Source of the DNA: an uncultured Parabacteroides sp.
Lineage (GTDB): Bacteria > Bacteroidota > Bacteroidia > Bacteroidales > Tannerellaceae
NCBI GenBank assembly: GCA_900541965.1
Contig: UQLN01000003.1
Span: 70,178-134,177, forward strand
Length of the DNA stretch: 64,000 nt
Direction of reading: 5' to 3'
A program made the translations under genes and the position numbers. The first letter of the stretch is position 1, and every line of letters starts with the position of its first letter. Below are positions 1 to 8,929 of the stretch, piece by piece. The notes under the pieces are model-generated. The model was not told the DNA's origin, did not search any database, and saw only the letters and a list, made by a program, of their open reading frames with translations.

Positions 1-1
1 A

Positions 2-193
2 GCCGACGTAGCGACATTGAAATCCCTGATTGTTTCTCCTAATATCGTTGCCATAGATACCGCGGCTCTGGCTTTGTTTAATCAAGTAAAGAAGTTGGAT
101 ATGGAAGCTGTAGGACATATAGGAAAAGGGGAAACATTGAAATTAGGAACAACTGATTTAAAGAAATTAAATATCAAACGCATCAAGATCTGA
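2..193 (+). CDS. DUF362-type protein, C-terminal end (partial)
   Basis: An open frame runs in from the left edge and stops at TGA 191-193. The visible 63 residues (ending NIKRIKI) contain VSPNIVAIDTAALALFNQ, which resembles the C-terminal part of DUF362 proteins (xxDPVAVDAVAL-like). The stop overlaps the start of the next gene (TGATG), so the two are probably translationally coupled, and DUF362 proteins often sit beside 4Fe-4S proteins. The family assignment rests on a short tail and is tentative. Confidence 0.6.
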   Translation, partial: ADVATLKSLIVSPNIVAIDTAALALFNQVKKLDMEAVGHIGKGETLKLGTTDLKKLNIKRIKI

Positions 194-1809
194 TGAAAAG
201 GCTAAACCATTTAAGGGGGCTGCGAATTCTGTTTGCATGCCTCTTTTTCATACCTGTAACTCTGTTTTTTGTGGATTTTGCCGGATGGAGTCCAGAAAAG
301 ATACATATATTATTACATATGCAAGTCCTGCCTGCCGTATTGGGCGGATTAGCAGGATTTATCATATTCCAATTTATACTTGTATTGTTATTCGGGCGTA
401 TTTATTGTTCGGTGATGTGCCCGGCCGGTATCCTGCAAGACATTATTAACAGACTATTTTGCATCGGAAAAAAGAAGAAAAAAGGATTGCGCCGGTTCAA
501 ATATCATAAACCGGTGAATCTCTTGAGATATGCGATACTTGCGCTAACAGCGTTTTTTTTAGTATTTGGTTCCAGTGAGTTGTGTTTATTGCTCGATCCG
601 TATAGTAATTATGGACGTATAGCAACAAATCTGTTCCGTCCGGCTGTTATGTGGGGAAATAATATGCTGGCAGAATTATTGATGAAGATGGACAATTATT
701 CCCTATATCATGTTACAATCAGTACGGTAGCTCTTCAGGGAATAATTGCAGCTCTGATAGCTTTGGTTGTATTCACTTTTATGACAATTTCCAGAGGGCG
801 TTTATTTTGTAATACGATTTGTCCTACAGGAGCTTTATTAAGTCTTGTTTCGCGTTTCTCTTTTTTCCGTATTTCTTTTGATAAAGACAGTTGTACACAT
901 TGTGGAAATTGCGAACATACTTGTAAAGCAGAAGCTATTAACAGTAAAGATTTAACAATAGATACATCCCGTTGTGTCGATTGTTTCAACTGTGTATCAT
1001 CTTGTGCAAAAGGAGGATTGCAGTATCGTTTCAATTTCCCTTTGAAAAAGCAAAAGACGACACCTTCTGTAGAAGCTGATACTGATAAAGATATTGACCC
1101 GATGCGTCGTTCTCTGCTTCGTACAGGAATAACTGTTGCTGCTTCTCTTCCGGCCGTATCCGTTATAGCAGACGAAGTAGGAAAATGTAAGGAAGGTGAC
1201 TGTGGAAATCATAAAGGTGAAGGTTGTGGACATGGAAACAAGGAAAGGAAAAAATGGCCTCCCATCACACCTCCGGGTTCCATTAGCCTTGAACGTTTCA
1301 AAGATAAATGTACAGGTTGCCATCTCTGTGTTACCCGTTGTCCGAGTCAGGTACTTCGCCCTGCCGGTTTGGAATATGGCTTCGATTACCTGCTAAGGCC
1401 CCGGCTGGCTTATGTCAACAGCTATTGTAATTATGAATGTACAGTATGTGCGGATGTTTGTCCGGTTGAAGCTATAAAGCCGATAAGCAAAGAAGAAAAG
1501 ATGACTACCCAAGTCGGCATTGCCACCTTCTTTATAAATCGTTGCATTGTAAAAACAGAAGGAACGGATTGTGGAGCCTGCTCCGAGCACTGTCCGACTC
1601 AGGCGGTTCACATGGTTCCTTATGAAGGGACATTAACCATACCCAAAGTAGATCCGGATCTCTGTATTGGTTGTGGAGGATGCGAATCTATTTGCCCTGT
1701 ACGACCGATGCGTGCAATTATTATCAAAGCAAATGAGGTTCATAAGTTTGTGGAAAAGCCTAGGGAAGAAAAGGCAAAAGAGGTTGAAGTTGAAGACTTT
1801 GGCTTTTAA
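193..1809 (+). CDS. Multi-cluster 4Fe-4S membrane protein, NapH/NosR-like
   Basis: 538 aa. The N-terminal half has several membrane segments (about 11-31, 46-68, 105-125, 175-200) and two NapH/NosR-type motifs, GRIYCSVMCPAG (about 69-80) and GRLFCNTICPTG (about 202-213). Ferredoxin-type clusters follow: CTHCGNCEHTC and CVDCFNCVSSC (about 235-275), then after a linker CTGCHLCVTRCP, YECTVCADVCP, DCGACSEHCP and CIGCGGCESICP (about 370-515). A Tat-like RRSLLRTGITVAAS stretch near 307-320 opens the second half, suggesting the C-terminal ferredoxin part arose from a separate exported module. A His/Cys/Gly-rich linker (about 335-352) precedes it. Probably an electron-transfer protein at the cytoplasmic membrane; the redox partner is unknown. 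The start overlaps the preceding DUF362-type stop. Confidence 0.85.
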   Translation: MKRLNHLRGLRILFACLFFIPVTLFFVDFAGWSPEKIHILLHMQVLPAVLGGLAGFIIFQFILVLLFGRIYCSVMCPAGILQDIINRLFCIGKKKKKGLRRFKYHKPVNLLRYAILALTAFFLVFGSSELCLLLDPYSNYGRIATNLFRPAVMWGNNMLAELLMKMDNYSLYHVTISTVALQGIIAALIALVVFTFMTISRGRLFCNTICPTGALLSLVSRFSFFRISFDKDSCTHCGNCEHTCKAEAINSKDLTIDTSRCVDCFNCVSSCAKGGLQYRFNFPLKKQKTTPSVEADTDKDIDPMRRSLLRTGITVAASLPAVSVIADEVGKCKEGDCGNHKGEGCGHGNKERKKWPPITPPGSISLERFKDKCTGCHLCVTRCPSQVLRPAGLEYGFDYLLRPRLAYVNSYCNYECTVCADVCPVEAIKPISKEEKMTTQVGIATFFINRCIVKTEGTDCGACSEHCPTQAVHMVPYEGTLTIPKVDPDLCIGCGGCESICPVRPMRAIIIKANEVHKFVEKPREEKAKEVEVEDFGF

Positions 1810-1811
1810 AA

Positions 1812-1845
1812 ACAAAAGAGGTTGTTCTCTGCGAACAACCTCTTT
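1812..1845 (+). terminator. Rho-independent terminator after the 4Fe-4S gene
   Basis: Near-perfect stem AAAGAGGTTGTTC / GAACAACCTCTTT with a TCTGC loop and trailing T-rich sequence, immediately after the stop at 1809. Confidence 0.85.
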
Positions 1846-2526
1846 CCCATTTCTGGGATTAAATAGTTTTGGTGATAATACGAAAAGTTTAGAGAGCTTA
1901 ACTATACTCTCTCTGGTGTAAAATAATAAAGGTTTGGTTATTTCTTGTTGACCATTATAATAATGATTAAACGAACTTCCCATTAATATCTTTTCGAAGT
2001 ATTATTCTACTAAAGTTCATATAGAACTCACGTTATAATCGAATTCTTTACAAAAATAAAACTATTTTCATCACACAAAAGTAAAGCTTAACTCACATTA
2101 AGCTTTTGCATTTCAATAAGATAACGTATTAATATTAATATGACCCGATGTGAAGCTTGAACATCAAAAGTCCTTTTAAGAAATATCCTGCCAATCTATT
2201 CTGTTTAATTTATTTATCTTAAATGCTATATAACAACATAAATAACAGATTGTTAACATACAAAAACAGGGCTGTTTCGTTTTAACGTGGTTCTATATGA
2301 ACTATGGAACACCTAAACCTAATTAATATAAATACCAGATAGTTATGTTACCTTCTCCATAACATGAAAGTCTTTGCTTTTTATGCTCCGTACTATCAGG
2401 AGCTTTATTCTCCTGATAACAGACTTATTCATAGTAATAAAAAAACGTATAAAACTGTATACCAGGAGATAACATAATTTCCTGCAAACTCTTTTTTCTT
2501 AAAAGAATTATGAGTTCCTTTGCACT
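1846..2526. other. 680-bp AT-rich intergenic region with several hairpins
   Basis: I see no convincing gene here. It holds a widely spaced inverted repeat (2014-2038 against 2282-2303), an internal AAGCTTAA/TTAAGCTT hairpin near 2085-2110, and a hairpin TATCAGGAG / CTCCTGATA near 2394-2420. TTCCTTTG at 2515-2522 resembles a -7 element but lies only 4 nt before the tgt ATG. Confidence 0.5.
2014..2303. repeat. Inverted repeat pair about 22 bp long, 240 bp apart
   Basis: AGTTCATATAGAACTCACGTTA at 2014-2035 matches the reverse complement of TAACGTGGTTCTATATGAACT at 2283-2303 with one indel. Each arm is itself partly palindromic. No clear target duplication is visible outside the arms. Confidence 0.5.
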
Positions 2527-3657
2527 ATGAAATTTGACTTACTACATAACGATACAAAATCAAATGCAAGGGCGGGTCTTATTACCACCGATCATGGAGT
2601 AATTGAAACGCCTATTTTTATGCCGGTCGGTACACAAGGTACAGTAAAAGGTGTACACATGACTGAATTAAAGGAAGATATAAAAGCTCAAATAATCTTA
2701 GGTAACACGTACCACTTGTATCTTCGCCCCGGATTACAGGTTTTAGAACAAGCCGGAGGATTACATAAATTCAATACATGGGACAAACCGATCCTGACCG
2801 ATAGTGGAGGTTTTCAGGTTTTCTCCCTTTCCGATAACCGTAAACTGCATGAGCAAGGAGCAGAGTTCCGTTCACATATTGACGGTTCCAAGCACTTGTT
2901 TACTCCGGAAAAGGTTATGGATATACAACGGATTATCGGAGCGGATATTATCATGGCTTTCGACGAATGTTGTCCGGGTGATGCCGATTATGATTATGCC
3001 AAACAATCGCTTGGCCTGACAGAACGTTGGTTGGACCGTTGTTTCGAACGTTTCAATAGTACAGAACCGAAGTATGGTTATCAGCAGTCCCTCTTCCCGA
3101 TTGTACAAGGTTGTGTATATACGGACCTGCGTCAGAAAGCTGCTGAAAACATAGCCCGGAAAAACGCAGATGGAAATGCCATCGGTGGTTTGGCTGTTGG
3201 TGAACCGACCGACAAAATGTATGAAATGATAGAAGTGGTAAACGAAATATTACCTAAAGACAAGCCACGCTATCTGATGGGAGTCGGAACCCCCATCAAT
3301 ATCCTTGAAGCAATCGAGCGGGGAGTCGATATGTTCGACTGTATCATGCCGACACGCAATGGACGAAACGGGCAATTATTCACTCGTTTCGGTACGATGA
3401 ATATGCGGAACAAGAAATGGGAAAATGACTTCTCTCCTATAGACCCGGATGCACATTCCTATGTGGATACATTGTATAGCAAAGCCTATTTACACCATCT
3501 GATTAAAGTAAACGAGTTATTAGGACTTCAAATCGCATCTATCCATAATCTTGCATTCTACCTTTGGTTGGTCAAAGAAGCACGACGCCATATTATCGAG
3601 GGAGATTTTACAAGTTGGAAAAGCGGAATGGTTCGTCAATTATCTAACCGGTTATAA
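2527..3657 (+). CDS. tgt: tRNA-guanine transglycosylase (queuine tRNA-ribosyltransferase)
   Basis: 376 aa, full family length. It exchanges G34 of GUN-anticodon tRNAs for a queuosine precursor in the cytoplasm. Visible family motifs: FMPVGTQGTVKGV, LGNTYHLYLRPG, DSGGFQVFSLS (catalytic Asp region), IVQGCVYTDLR, GGLAVGEP, and VDMFDCIMPTRNGRNGQLFT with the nucleophilic Asp. The usual zinc site CxCxxC just before YSRAYLxHL is absent: here the stretch reads DPDAHSYVDTLYSKAYLHHL, so Ala, Ser and Asp occupy the three Cys positions, while the later His (SIHN) remains. The LptF/G-like gene follows 14 bp downstream, so co-transcription is likely. Confidence 0.95.
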   Translation: MKFDLLHNDTKSNARAGLITTDHGVIETPIFMPVGTQGTVKGVHMTELKEDIKAQIILGNTYHLYLRPGLQVLEQAGGLHKFNTWDKPILTDSGGFQVFSLSDNRKLHEQGAEFRSHIDGSKHLFTPEKVMDIQRIIGADIIMAFDECCPGDADYDYAKQSLGLTERWLDRCFERFNSTEPKYGYQQSLFPIVQGCVYTDLRQKAAENIARKNADGNAIGGLAVGEPTDKMYEMIEVVNEILPKDKPRYLMGVGTPINILEAIERGVDMFDCIMPTRNGRNGQLFTRFGTMNMRNKKWENDFSPIDPDAHSYVDTLYSKAYLHHLIKVNELLGLQIASIHNLAFYLWLVKEARRHIIEGDFTSWKSGMVRQLSNRL

Positions 3658-3671
3658 GATAAAACACTCAC

Positions 3672-4760
3672 ATGAAACTCAAGCTGACACGAATAGACCG
3701 ATACATTATTAAACAATTTCTTGGCACTTATATATTTGCCATTTTGTTGATTATCTCCATTTCGGTTGTTTTCGACATTAACGAAAAGATTGACGACTTC
3801 CTGAAGCCGGATGTTCCGCTTAAGTCAATTATTTTCGATTATTACATGAATTTTATTCCTTACTTTGCCAATCTGTTCAGTCCGCTGTTTACTTTTATTG
3901 CAGTAATTTTCTTTACTTCGAAACTGGCAGATAATTCAGAGGTTATAGCGATGTTGGCAAGTGGGATGAGTTTTCGCAGGCTAATGGTCCCCTATTTTAT
4001 ATCTGCTGCCATTATTGCACTGAGTACATTTTTATTGACAGCTTTTATCATCCCTCCGTCTAACGAAGTCCGTATTAAATTTATGAATACATATGTCCGG
4101 CACAGGCCGGAAACGGAATTTGCCCGGGCTGCACAATTGGAAATAGAACCGGGGGTAATCGCTTACTTTGACCGTTATGACGCTAAAGCTGGTATGGGAT
4201 ACCGTTTCTCGCTTGACCATTATGATGGTAAGAAAATTATTTCCCGCTTAACGGCAAGTTCTATCAAATACGATACGCTTTATAACTGGACGGTTATCGA
4301 TTATATGATACGCGATTTCGACGGCATGCGTGAACATATTACAGAAGGTAGCCGCAAGGATACGACACTTACGATTGTCCCTTCCGACTTTCTTATCTCT
4401 TCCGACGATTGCGAGACGATGACTTCTCCCCAGCTTTCGGAATATATAGAACGACAAAAGAAAAGAGGTATCGGGAATATTCAGACATTCCAGATTGAAT
4501 ACCATAAGCGTTTTGCTTCCATTATGACAGCGTTTATCCTGACTACGATTGGTGCTTCTCTGTCATCACGCAAAATAAAAGGTGGTATGGGATTGAATAT
4601 CGGTATCGGCTTGGGACTTAGTTTCTCTTACATCTTGTTTACCACCGTTACATCTACCTTTGCTATCAATGGAGGTCTGAGCCCCTGGATGGCGGCATGG
4701 ATACCGAACTTCGTTTATACGTTTATTGCGATTTATGTTTACAGGAAAGCTCCAAGGTAA
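3672..4760 (+). CDS. LptF/LptG-family (YjgP/YjgQ) lipopolysaccharide transport permease
   Basis: 362 aa. N-terminal membrane helices (about 12-35, 60-85, 98-122), a central periplasmic domain (about 130-270, beta-jellyroll in this family), and three C-terminal helices (about 280-355). The opening LTRIDRYIIKQFLGTYIFAILLII is typical of the family. Members pair with LptB/LptC to move LPS from the inner membrane to the outer-membrane Lpt machine. Only one permease gene is seen here; the LptF/LptG partner must be elsewhere, so the paralogue cannot be named. It follows tgt by 14 bp. Confidence 0.9.
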   Translation: MKLKLTRIDRYIIKQFLGTYIFAILLIISISVVFDINEKIDDFLKPDVPLKSIIFDYYMNFIPYFANLFSPLFTFIAVIFFTSKLADNSEVIAMLASGMSFRRLMVPYFISAAIIALSTFLLTAFIIPPSNEVRIKFMNTYVRHRPETEFARAAQLEIEPGVIAYFDRYDAKAGMGYRFSLDHYDGKKIISRLTASSIKYDTLYNWTVIDYMIRDFDGMREHITEGSRKDTTLTIVPSDFLISSDDCETMTSPQLSEYIERQKKRGIGNIQTFQIEYHKRFASIMTAFILTTIGASLSSRKIKGGMGLNIGIGLGLSFSYILFTTVTSTFAINGGLSPWMAAWIPNFVYTFIAIYVYRKAPR

Positions 4761-4780
4761 AGCCTATTTATAAGCATAAT

Positions 4781-4836
4781 AAAATTGAAGGTACTTTTTA
4801 GTGATATGTATATCTCTGGAAAGTACCTTTAATTTT
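4781..4836 (+). terminator. Terminator after the LptF/G-like gene
   Basis: Long stem AAAATTGAAGGTACTTTT / AAAGTACCTTTAATTTT ending in a T-rich tail, 21 bp after the stop. Confidence 0.8.
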
Positions 4837-4951
4837 ATATCCTCTTTCAAACGCCTGATATATTTGGAAGGTGTAATCCTATTTAATATGCAAATAACTT
4901 CCGATTATAATCTATAAAAATATTCTAATAGTATATCTTCCTCTTATTGAA

Positions 4952-4959
4952 TAGCTTTG
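4952..4959 (+). promoter_or_regulatory. Bacteroidetes -7 box for the DHODH-like gene
   Basis: TAGCTTTG fits TAnnTTTG and lies 24 bp before the ATG at 4984. No convincing -33 box is visible. Confidence 0.55.
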
Positions 4960-4983
4960 CAATGAAAATTAAACAAATGAATC

Positions 4984-5976
4984 ATGTATAAACAGATCAT
5001 CAGACCTTTATTATTTCTACTTGAACCGGAAAAAGTTCACAACCTGCTGGCCGGCGGATTAAAAACGTATAGTCATATCCCCTGGCTACGGGCATTTATC
5101 CGTAATTTATATAAACAGCAGACAACGCCTTTTCATTGGGGAGATAAAATTGTCAACTGTAGAATCGGTCTATCCGCAGGATTTGATAAACAGGGAGAAC
5201 TGTTTGATGAACTATCTGATTTTGGATTTGGATTTATAGAAATAGGCACCATTACCCCTTCCCCCCAGAAAGGAAATCCCGGACCACGCATATTTCGCCT
5301 GCCTAAATATGATTCGCTGATTTCCAGAACCGGATTTAACAATCCCGGACTGGATGAATTAAACAAACATTTACAACGGTCTTCCCGCAACTATCTGTTG
5401 GGTATCAATATCAACAAAAATCCGGAATCGACCGGAGAGACAGCAATCAACGACATCCTGTCTCTATATAAGGTTCTTTCTCCTAAGGCCGACTATTTTA
5501 CAATCAATCTTCCCTCTCCTGACGATGAATTGTTTATTCAAATTCTTGAAAAACTTCATCAATACAAAAGTTCCATGTTTTCAAGCCGTCCTGTCCTGTT
5601 GAAGCTATCTGCAGATATTCCGGAAGGAGCCATTGAAAAAGTTGCAGATTTGGCCCGGCGCTTCCATATAGACGGTGTAATTGCTACCGGCCCGACTACT
5701 GACCGTTCGAATATACAAAATTATACGGCTGAAGAGTTAGCGATTTACGGTGCCGGAGGTGTAAGCGGAAGAGGTATCGGAAACAAATCCTGCCGGATTG
5801 TCGAGTTATTAAGAAGGCAACTTGGAAAGGAGGTTCTTATCATAGGTGCCGGAGGTATTATGACACCGGAAGATGCTCTTCGTATGCAAGCCGCAGGTGC
5901 AGATTTGGTACAAATTTATTCAGCCTTCATCTTTTCGGGGCCTTCGGTTGTTAAACAAATGGCAAAGGTTATTTGA
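4984..5976 (+). CDS. Dihydroorotate dehydrogenase (class 2)-like protein with altered active-site residues
   Basis: 330 aa FMN-dependent TIM barrel. It has the class-2 N-terminal membrane-association helices (MYKQIIRPLLFLLEPEKVHNL) and FMN/substrate motifs GLSAGFDKQGE, GTITPSPQKGNPGPRIFRL, SRTGFNNPG, LGININKN, GVSGRGIG and IIGAGGIMTPEDAL. Two orotate-contacting motifs differ from the canonical family. The SSPNTPGLR loop reads INLPSPDDEL: the catalytic Ser is kept and the following Asn is Asp. The TNTT loop reads ATGPTTDR, so its Asn is Gly. It may still be PyrD, but it could be a divergent paralogue acting on another dihydropyrimidine-like substrate. The esterase gene follows 21 bp downstream. 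Confidence 0.8.
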   Translation: MYKQIIRPLLFLLEPEKVHNLLAGGLKTYSHIPWLRAFIRNLYKQQTTPFHWGDKIVNCRIGLSAGFDKQGELFDELSDFGFGFIEIGTITPSPQKGNPGPRIFRLPKYDSLISRTGFNNPGLDELNKHLQRSSRNYLLGININKNPESTGETAINDILSLYKVLSPKADYFTINLPSPDDELFIQILEKLHQYKSSMFSSRPVLLKLSADIPEGAIEKVADLARRFHIDGVIATGPTTDRSNIQNYTAEELAIYGAGGVSGRGIGNKSCRIVELLRRQLGKEVLIIGAGGIMTPEDALRMQAAGADLVQIYSAFIFSGPSVVKQMAKVI

Positions 5977-5997
5977 ATCGAATAAAATTATATAGCA

Positions 5998-6792
5998 ATG
6001 AAACAATATATAGAATTAAACATCTGGCCTGACGGTACACCGGAGGCTAATGGATTGAGCGGAGCAGAAGATACTTCGTTACCGGGTTTTATCGCAAACG
6101 TTTCGAGTCCGGCCCTGATGGTTTATCCGGCAGAAAATCCAAGTGGCAAAGCGATTGTTATGTGTCCGGGAGGTGGTCTGACAAAGGTTGCAGTTGGTCA
6201 TGAAGGGCATGATATGTCGGAATGGTTCAATCAGCAAGGAATAACATTTGCCATTTTAAAATATCGAATGCCGAATGGACATAAGGACGTTCTCCTGGAC
6301 GATATTCAACAAAGCTTGCGGATTATGCGACAGCATAAAGAGGAATGGCATTTTACCCATTTGGGTGTTATGGGAGCTTCGATAGGAGGTTATATTGCTG
6401 CGTCTGCTTCTGTGTTTGCCGCAGCCGATACACGTCCTGATTTCCAGATTCTTTTCTATCCGGTTATCAGTATGGAGGATTCCATTACACATATAAATTC
6501 ACGAAAACAAATTTTGGGTGAACAGCCGGATAAAGAATTGATACAAGCTTACTCTGCTAATCTGCATGTCACTAAAGATACTCCACTTGCATTTATTACG
6601 GTTGCAGCAGATGATGCTGCGGTTTCTCCTAAAAACAGTCTTTCTTATTGCCAAGCTCTATTAGAAAATAAAATTCCGGTAAGTCTTCATGTTTACCCGG
6701 AAGGCGGGCATAGCTTTGCATTCAGGGAGTCGTTTCCATATAGGGATGAGTTGATGGGGGAATTAGAAAGGTGGTTTAAAATATTCGTTTAG
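5998..6792 (+). CDS. Alpha/beta hydrolase, acetyl-xylan-esterase/BD-FAE-like
   Basis: 264 aa cytoplasmic hydrolase with no signal peptide. Visible features: oxyanion-hole CPGGGLTKVAVGHEG near 60, nucleophile elbow GASIGG near 128, probable acid Asp in VAADDAAVSP near 203, and catalytic His in EGGHSFAF near 238. This fits short esterases/peptidase-S9-like enzymes that remove acyl groups from carbohydrates; the substrate cannot be told. It lies 21 bp after the DHODH-like gene and is probably co-transcribed. A bidirectional terminator follows. Confidence 0.85.
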   Translation: MKQYIELNIWPDGTPEANGLSGAEDTSLPGFIANVSSPALMVYPAENPSGKAIVMCPGGGLTKVAVGHEGHDMSEWFNQQGITFAILKYRMPNGHKDVLLDDIQQSLRIMRQHKEEWHFTHLGVMGASIGGYIAASASVFAAADTRPDFQILFYPVISMEDSITHINSRKQILGEQPDKELIQAYSANLHVTKDTPLAFITVAADDAAVSPKNSLSYCQALLENKIPVSLHVYPEGGHSFAFRESFPYRDELMGELERWFKIFV

Positions 6793-6805
6793 AGATATAA
6801 AATAA

Positions 6806-6832
6806 AGCTGGAGTGCTTAAAACACTCCAGCT
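6806..6832. terminator. Bidirectional terminator between convergent genes
   Basis: Perfect 10-bp stem AGCTGGAGTG / CACTCCAGCT between the esterase and the convergent lipoprotein gene. Confidence 0.8.
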
Positions 6833-6857
6833 TGCTATCCAATAAAAATACAAATTA

Positions 6858-8603
6858 TTATTTTACAAATTTAATATCAGCTTCAAATGTTGTTACTTCA
6901 TCTGAAAGTTGTTTTGCTAAATCTGGTATTAAATTTTGCTCCAAAATAGAATATATAAGATTAAAAAGATCTGAACCGGGTTCTAAAGTAAAAAGTACAC
7001 CACCTAATATATCATTTAGATTATTGATAGTACCAGCAAGCACTTCTTTATCTGTTATAGAAAGAGATAATATACCATCCTTTATTTCACAGTTAAATGG
7101 AATACCAGCACTCAATATATCTACATTTATTTTGGCTTTCATATTTGTAGCAGTAGGCATCATACCCATTAGTGCATCTTTATTGACATTAATATGGAAA
7201 CCTTTACTATTCCATTGATATCTAAGCAGATTGTCAATTTCTTGTGGTGTTTCTGTACCTAATTTTGTATAGGTTATTTTGATTGTTCCATGTTTGTTTA
7301 TTCCTGGGTATGTTCCAAATTCGATAGAGTTTAAATTTAATGCATATGTTTTCAACAGTTCTCCTCCAGCATTAACTAAATAATCTGGTATCGGATCTTT
7401 TAATATCTCTAAAATTTTTGAAGCATCAGAACTGGTTATTAAGCTTTCAACCAATGTTATTATGCCGGCAGGTAAAGTGAATGAACCGTTCTTAGTTGCC
7501 CATTTTAAGTTTATATCAGCTAATTTATTAACCTGGTTTACTTTCCATATACCAACTAAGCCTTCTCTTGTTTCTTTAAATCCTGGTATAGTAAGTGCTA
7601 CGTCTAATGTATCAGCACTTACACTTCCACTTACGTTGAAATGTAAGAAATTATTATATGCTTTTTCACCTTCAATCTTGTAATTGACACCATCACGGAT
7701 TAAAGTGACTTCTATATCTTTAACATCAGATGTGTTAAATTCCGACAGATTCTTTCCAAGATTCAAAAAACCTTTTGTTCCATCAGAATTCTGATCAATG
7801 ACTAATTTTGCGACTCTTTCAGGTCTTATTTCTGCATCATTATCAACACCTTCATTTGCAAACACTAAATTTTCATCTGCATACGAGTATTCTGCTTTTA
7901 AAGTTTTCCAACCGCCGGCTTCTACATCCAACTCCATCTCTCCATTGGTAGAAACTGTACCGGATGCTATTACTATATAACCGGCAACGGATTCATCCTC
8001 TCCCTTAAATGTGTAAGATTGAGTTGCATCAGCTTTAGTTGTTGCAATAACCATCTTAACAGGTACAGTAAATTCTTGGTCTACACCTTCTATGATATTT
8101 TTTAAAACTAGATTCGCTTCAGTGTTGGATGTTATATTGAAAGTTACAGACTGACCGGAAATTTCTTTACCGTTAATTTTTAGTGCCAGTTTATCTGCTG
8201 CATATTCTTTCTTTTCTAAATCCCAACCTTTTGTTATTATATTTACTGTCAGTTTTGAATCTTCTGTAAGCAAACCAGATACAGAAATCAAATAACCTGA
8301 AAAGTCCTTAGATCCTTCAAAAGAATACCCATTATCCGCAATTGTTAATTTCAAATCAATGCTTAGAGATGGCATATCTGAAACTATGTCATTTAATGTA
8401 ATAACAGCAGCATCATTTCCTGTAGCTTCAAACTTCACAGTTTTTCCATCAACAACGCTTCCGTCTAATTTCAATGATAAATTTTCTCCAGTATACTCTT
8501 TTGATAAATCTTGTAGAGTTACCTTCGCATCATCCTTGCTACAAGAGGTAGCAAGGATGCACATTAATATTAATGTGCAAAAATAAAATACACTTTTCTT
8601 CAT
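6858..8603 (-). CDS. Large surface lipoprotein, DUF4925-like repeats
   Basis: 581 aa. Signal peptide with lipobox LATSC (MKKSVFYFCTLILMCILATSCSKDD). The mature part has three to four repeats built around xENLxLKLDGxxVxGKxVxFEATGN...A.ITLNDIV and a Gly-Trp/Phe strand (KGWDL, AGGWKT, IPGFKE), then a C-terminal domain (about 330-581) with a WKVNQVNKLAD opening and hydrophobic amphipathic segments. The same architecture appears in the proteins at 8930-10093 and 12469-13779. Probably outer-membrane-anchored; biochemical role unknown. Confidence 0.75.
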   Translation of the reverse strand: MKKSVFYFCTLILMCILATSCSKDDAKVTLQDLSKEYTGENLSLKLDGSVVDGKTVKFEATGNDAAVITLNDIVSDMPSLSIDLKLTIADNGYSFEGSKDFSGYLISVSGLLTEDSKLTVNIITKGWDLEKKEYAADKLALKINGKEISGQSVTFNITSNTEANLVLKNIIEGVDQEFTVPVKMVIATTKADATQSYTFKGEDESVAGYIVIASGTVSTNGEMELDVEAGGWKTLKAEYSYADENLVFANEGVDNDAEIRPERVAKLVIDQNSDGTKGFLNLGKNLSEFNTSDVKDIEVTLIRDGVNYKIEGEKAYNNFLHFNVSGSVSADTLDVALTIPGFKETREGLVGIWKVNQVNKLADINLKWATKNGSFTLPAGIITLVESLITSSDASKILEILKDPIPDYLVNAGGELLKTYALNLNSIEFGTYPGINKHGTIKITYTKLGTETPQEIDNLLRYQWNSKGFHINVNKDALMGMMPTATNMKAKINVDILSAGIPFNCEIKDGILSLSITDKEVLAGTINNLNDILGGVLFTLEPGSDLFNLIYSILEQNLIPDLAKQLSDEVTTFEADIKFVK

Positions 8604-8867
8604 TTTGATTTTATGTTTAATATAAAAGAATGTTCTTTTCTTTTGGCGATAACAGTTCGACCTATATCAAAAATGTTGCAAAGTAAGGGGTTTGAGCTTG
8701 GCGATTCAAGGTCTGTTTTATATAATTTGTTTCCGATTTATATAATTTTACCTTTTTAGTGGTGAATTTATATGCTTTTGTTATTTATCTCATATAGACT
8801 GAAAATAAAGAAGGAAGGCTTAGAATAGATTGTATCAGATTTTGGTCGTACAAATAATTAAATAAAA
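8604..8867. promoter_or_regulatory. Upstream region of the minus-strand lipoprotein
   Basis: No gene seen. TTACTTTGCAA (minus strand, 8677-8687) is a probable -7 region; the identical 11-mer lies upstream of the related plus-strand gene (12425-12435). A direct repeat of TTTATATAATTT lies near 8718-8750. Confidence 0.4.
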
Positions 8868-8904
8868 AAGAGGTCATCTACTATAGAATGGAGATGGCCT
8901 CTTT
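8868..8904 (-). terminator. Terminator of the second DUF4925-like gene
   Basis: Stem AAAGAGGTCATCT / AGATGGCCTCTTT with one mismatch, followed on the minus strand by a T run. Confidence 0.85.
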
Positions 8905-8929
8905 ATTGTTTTATCTAATAAAGATATGT

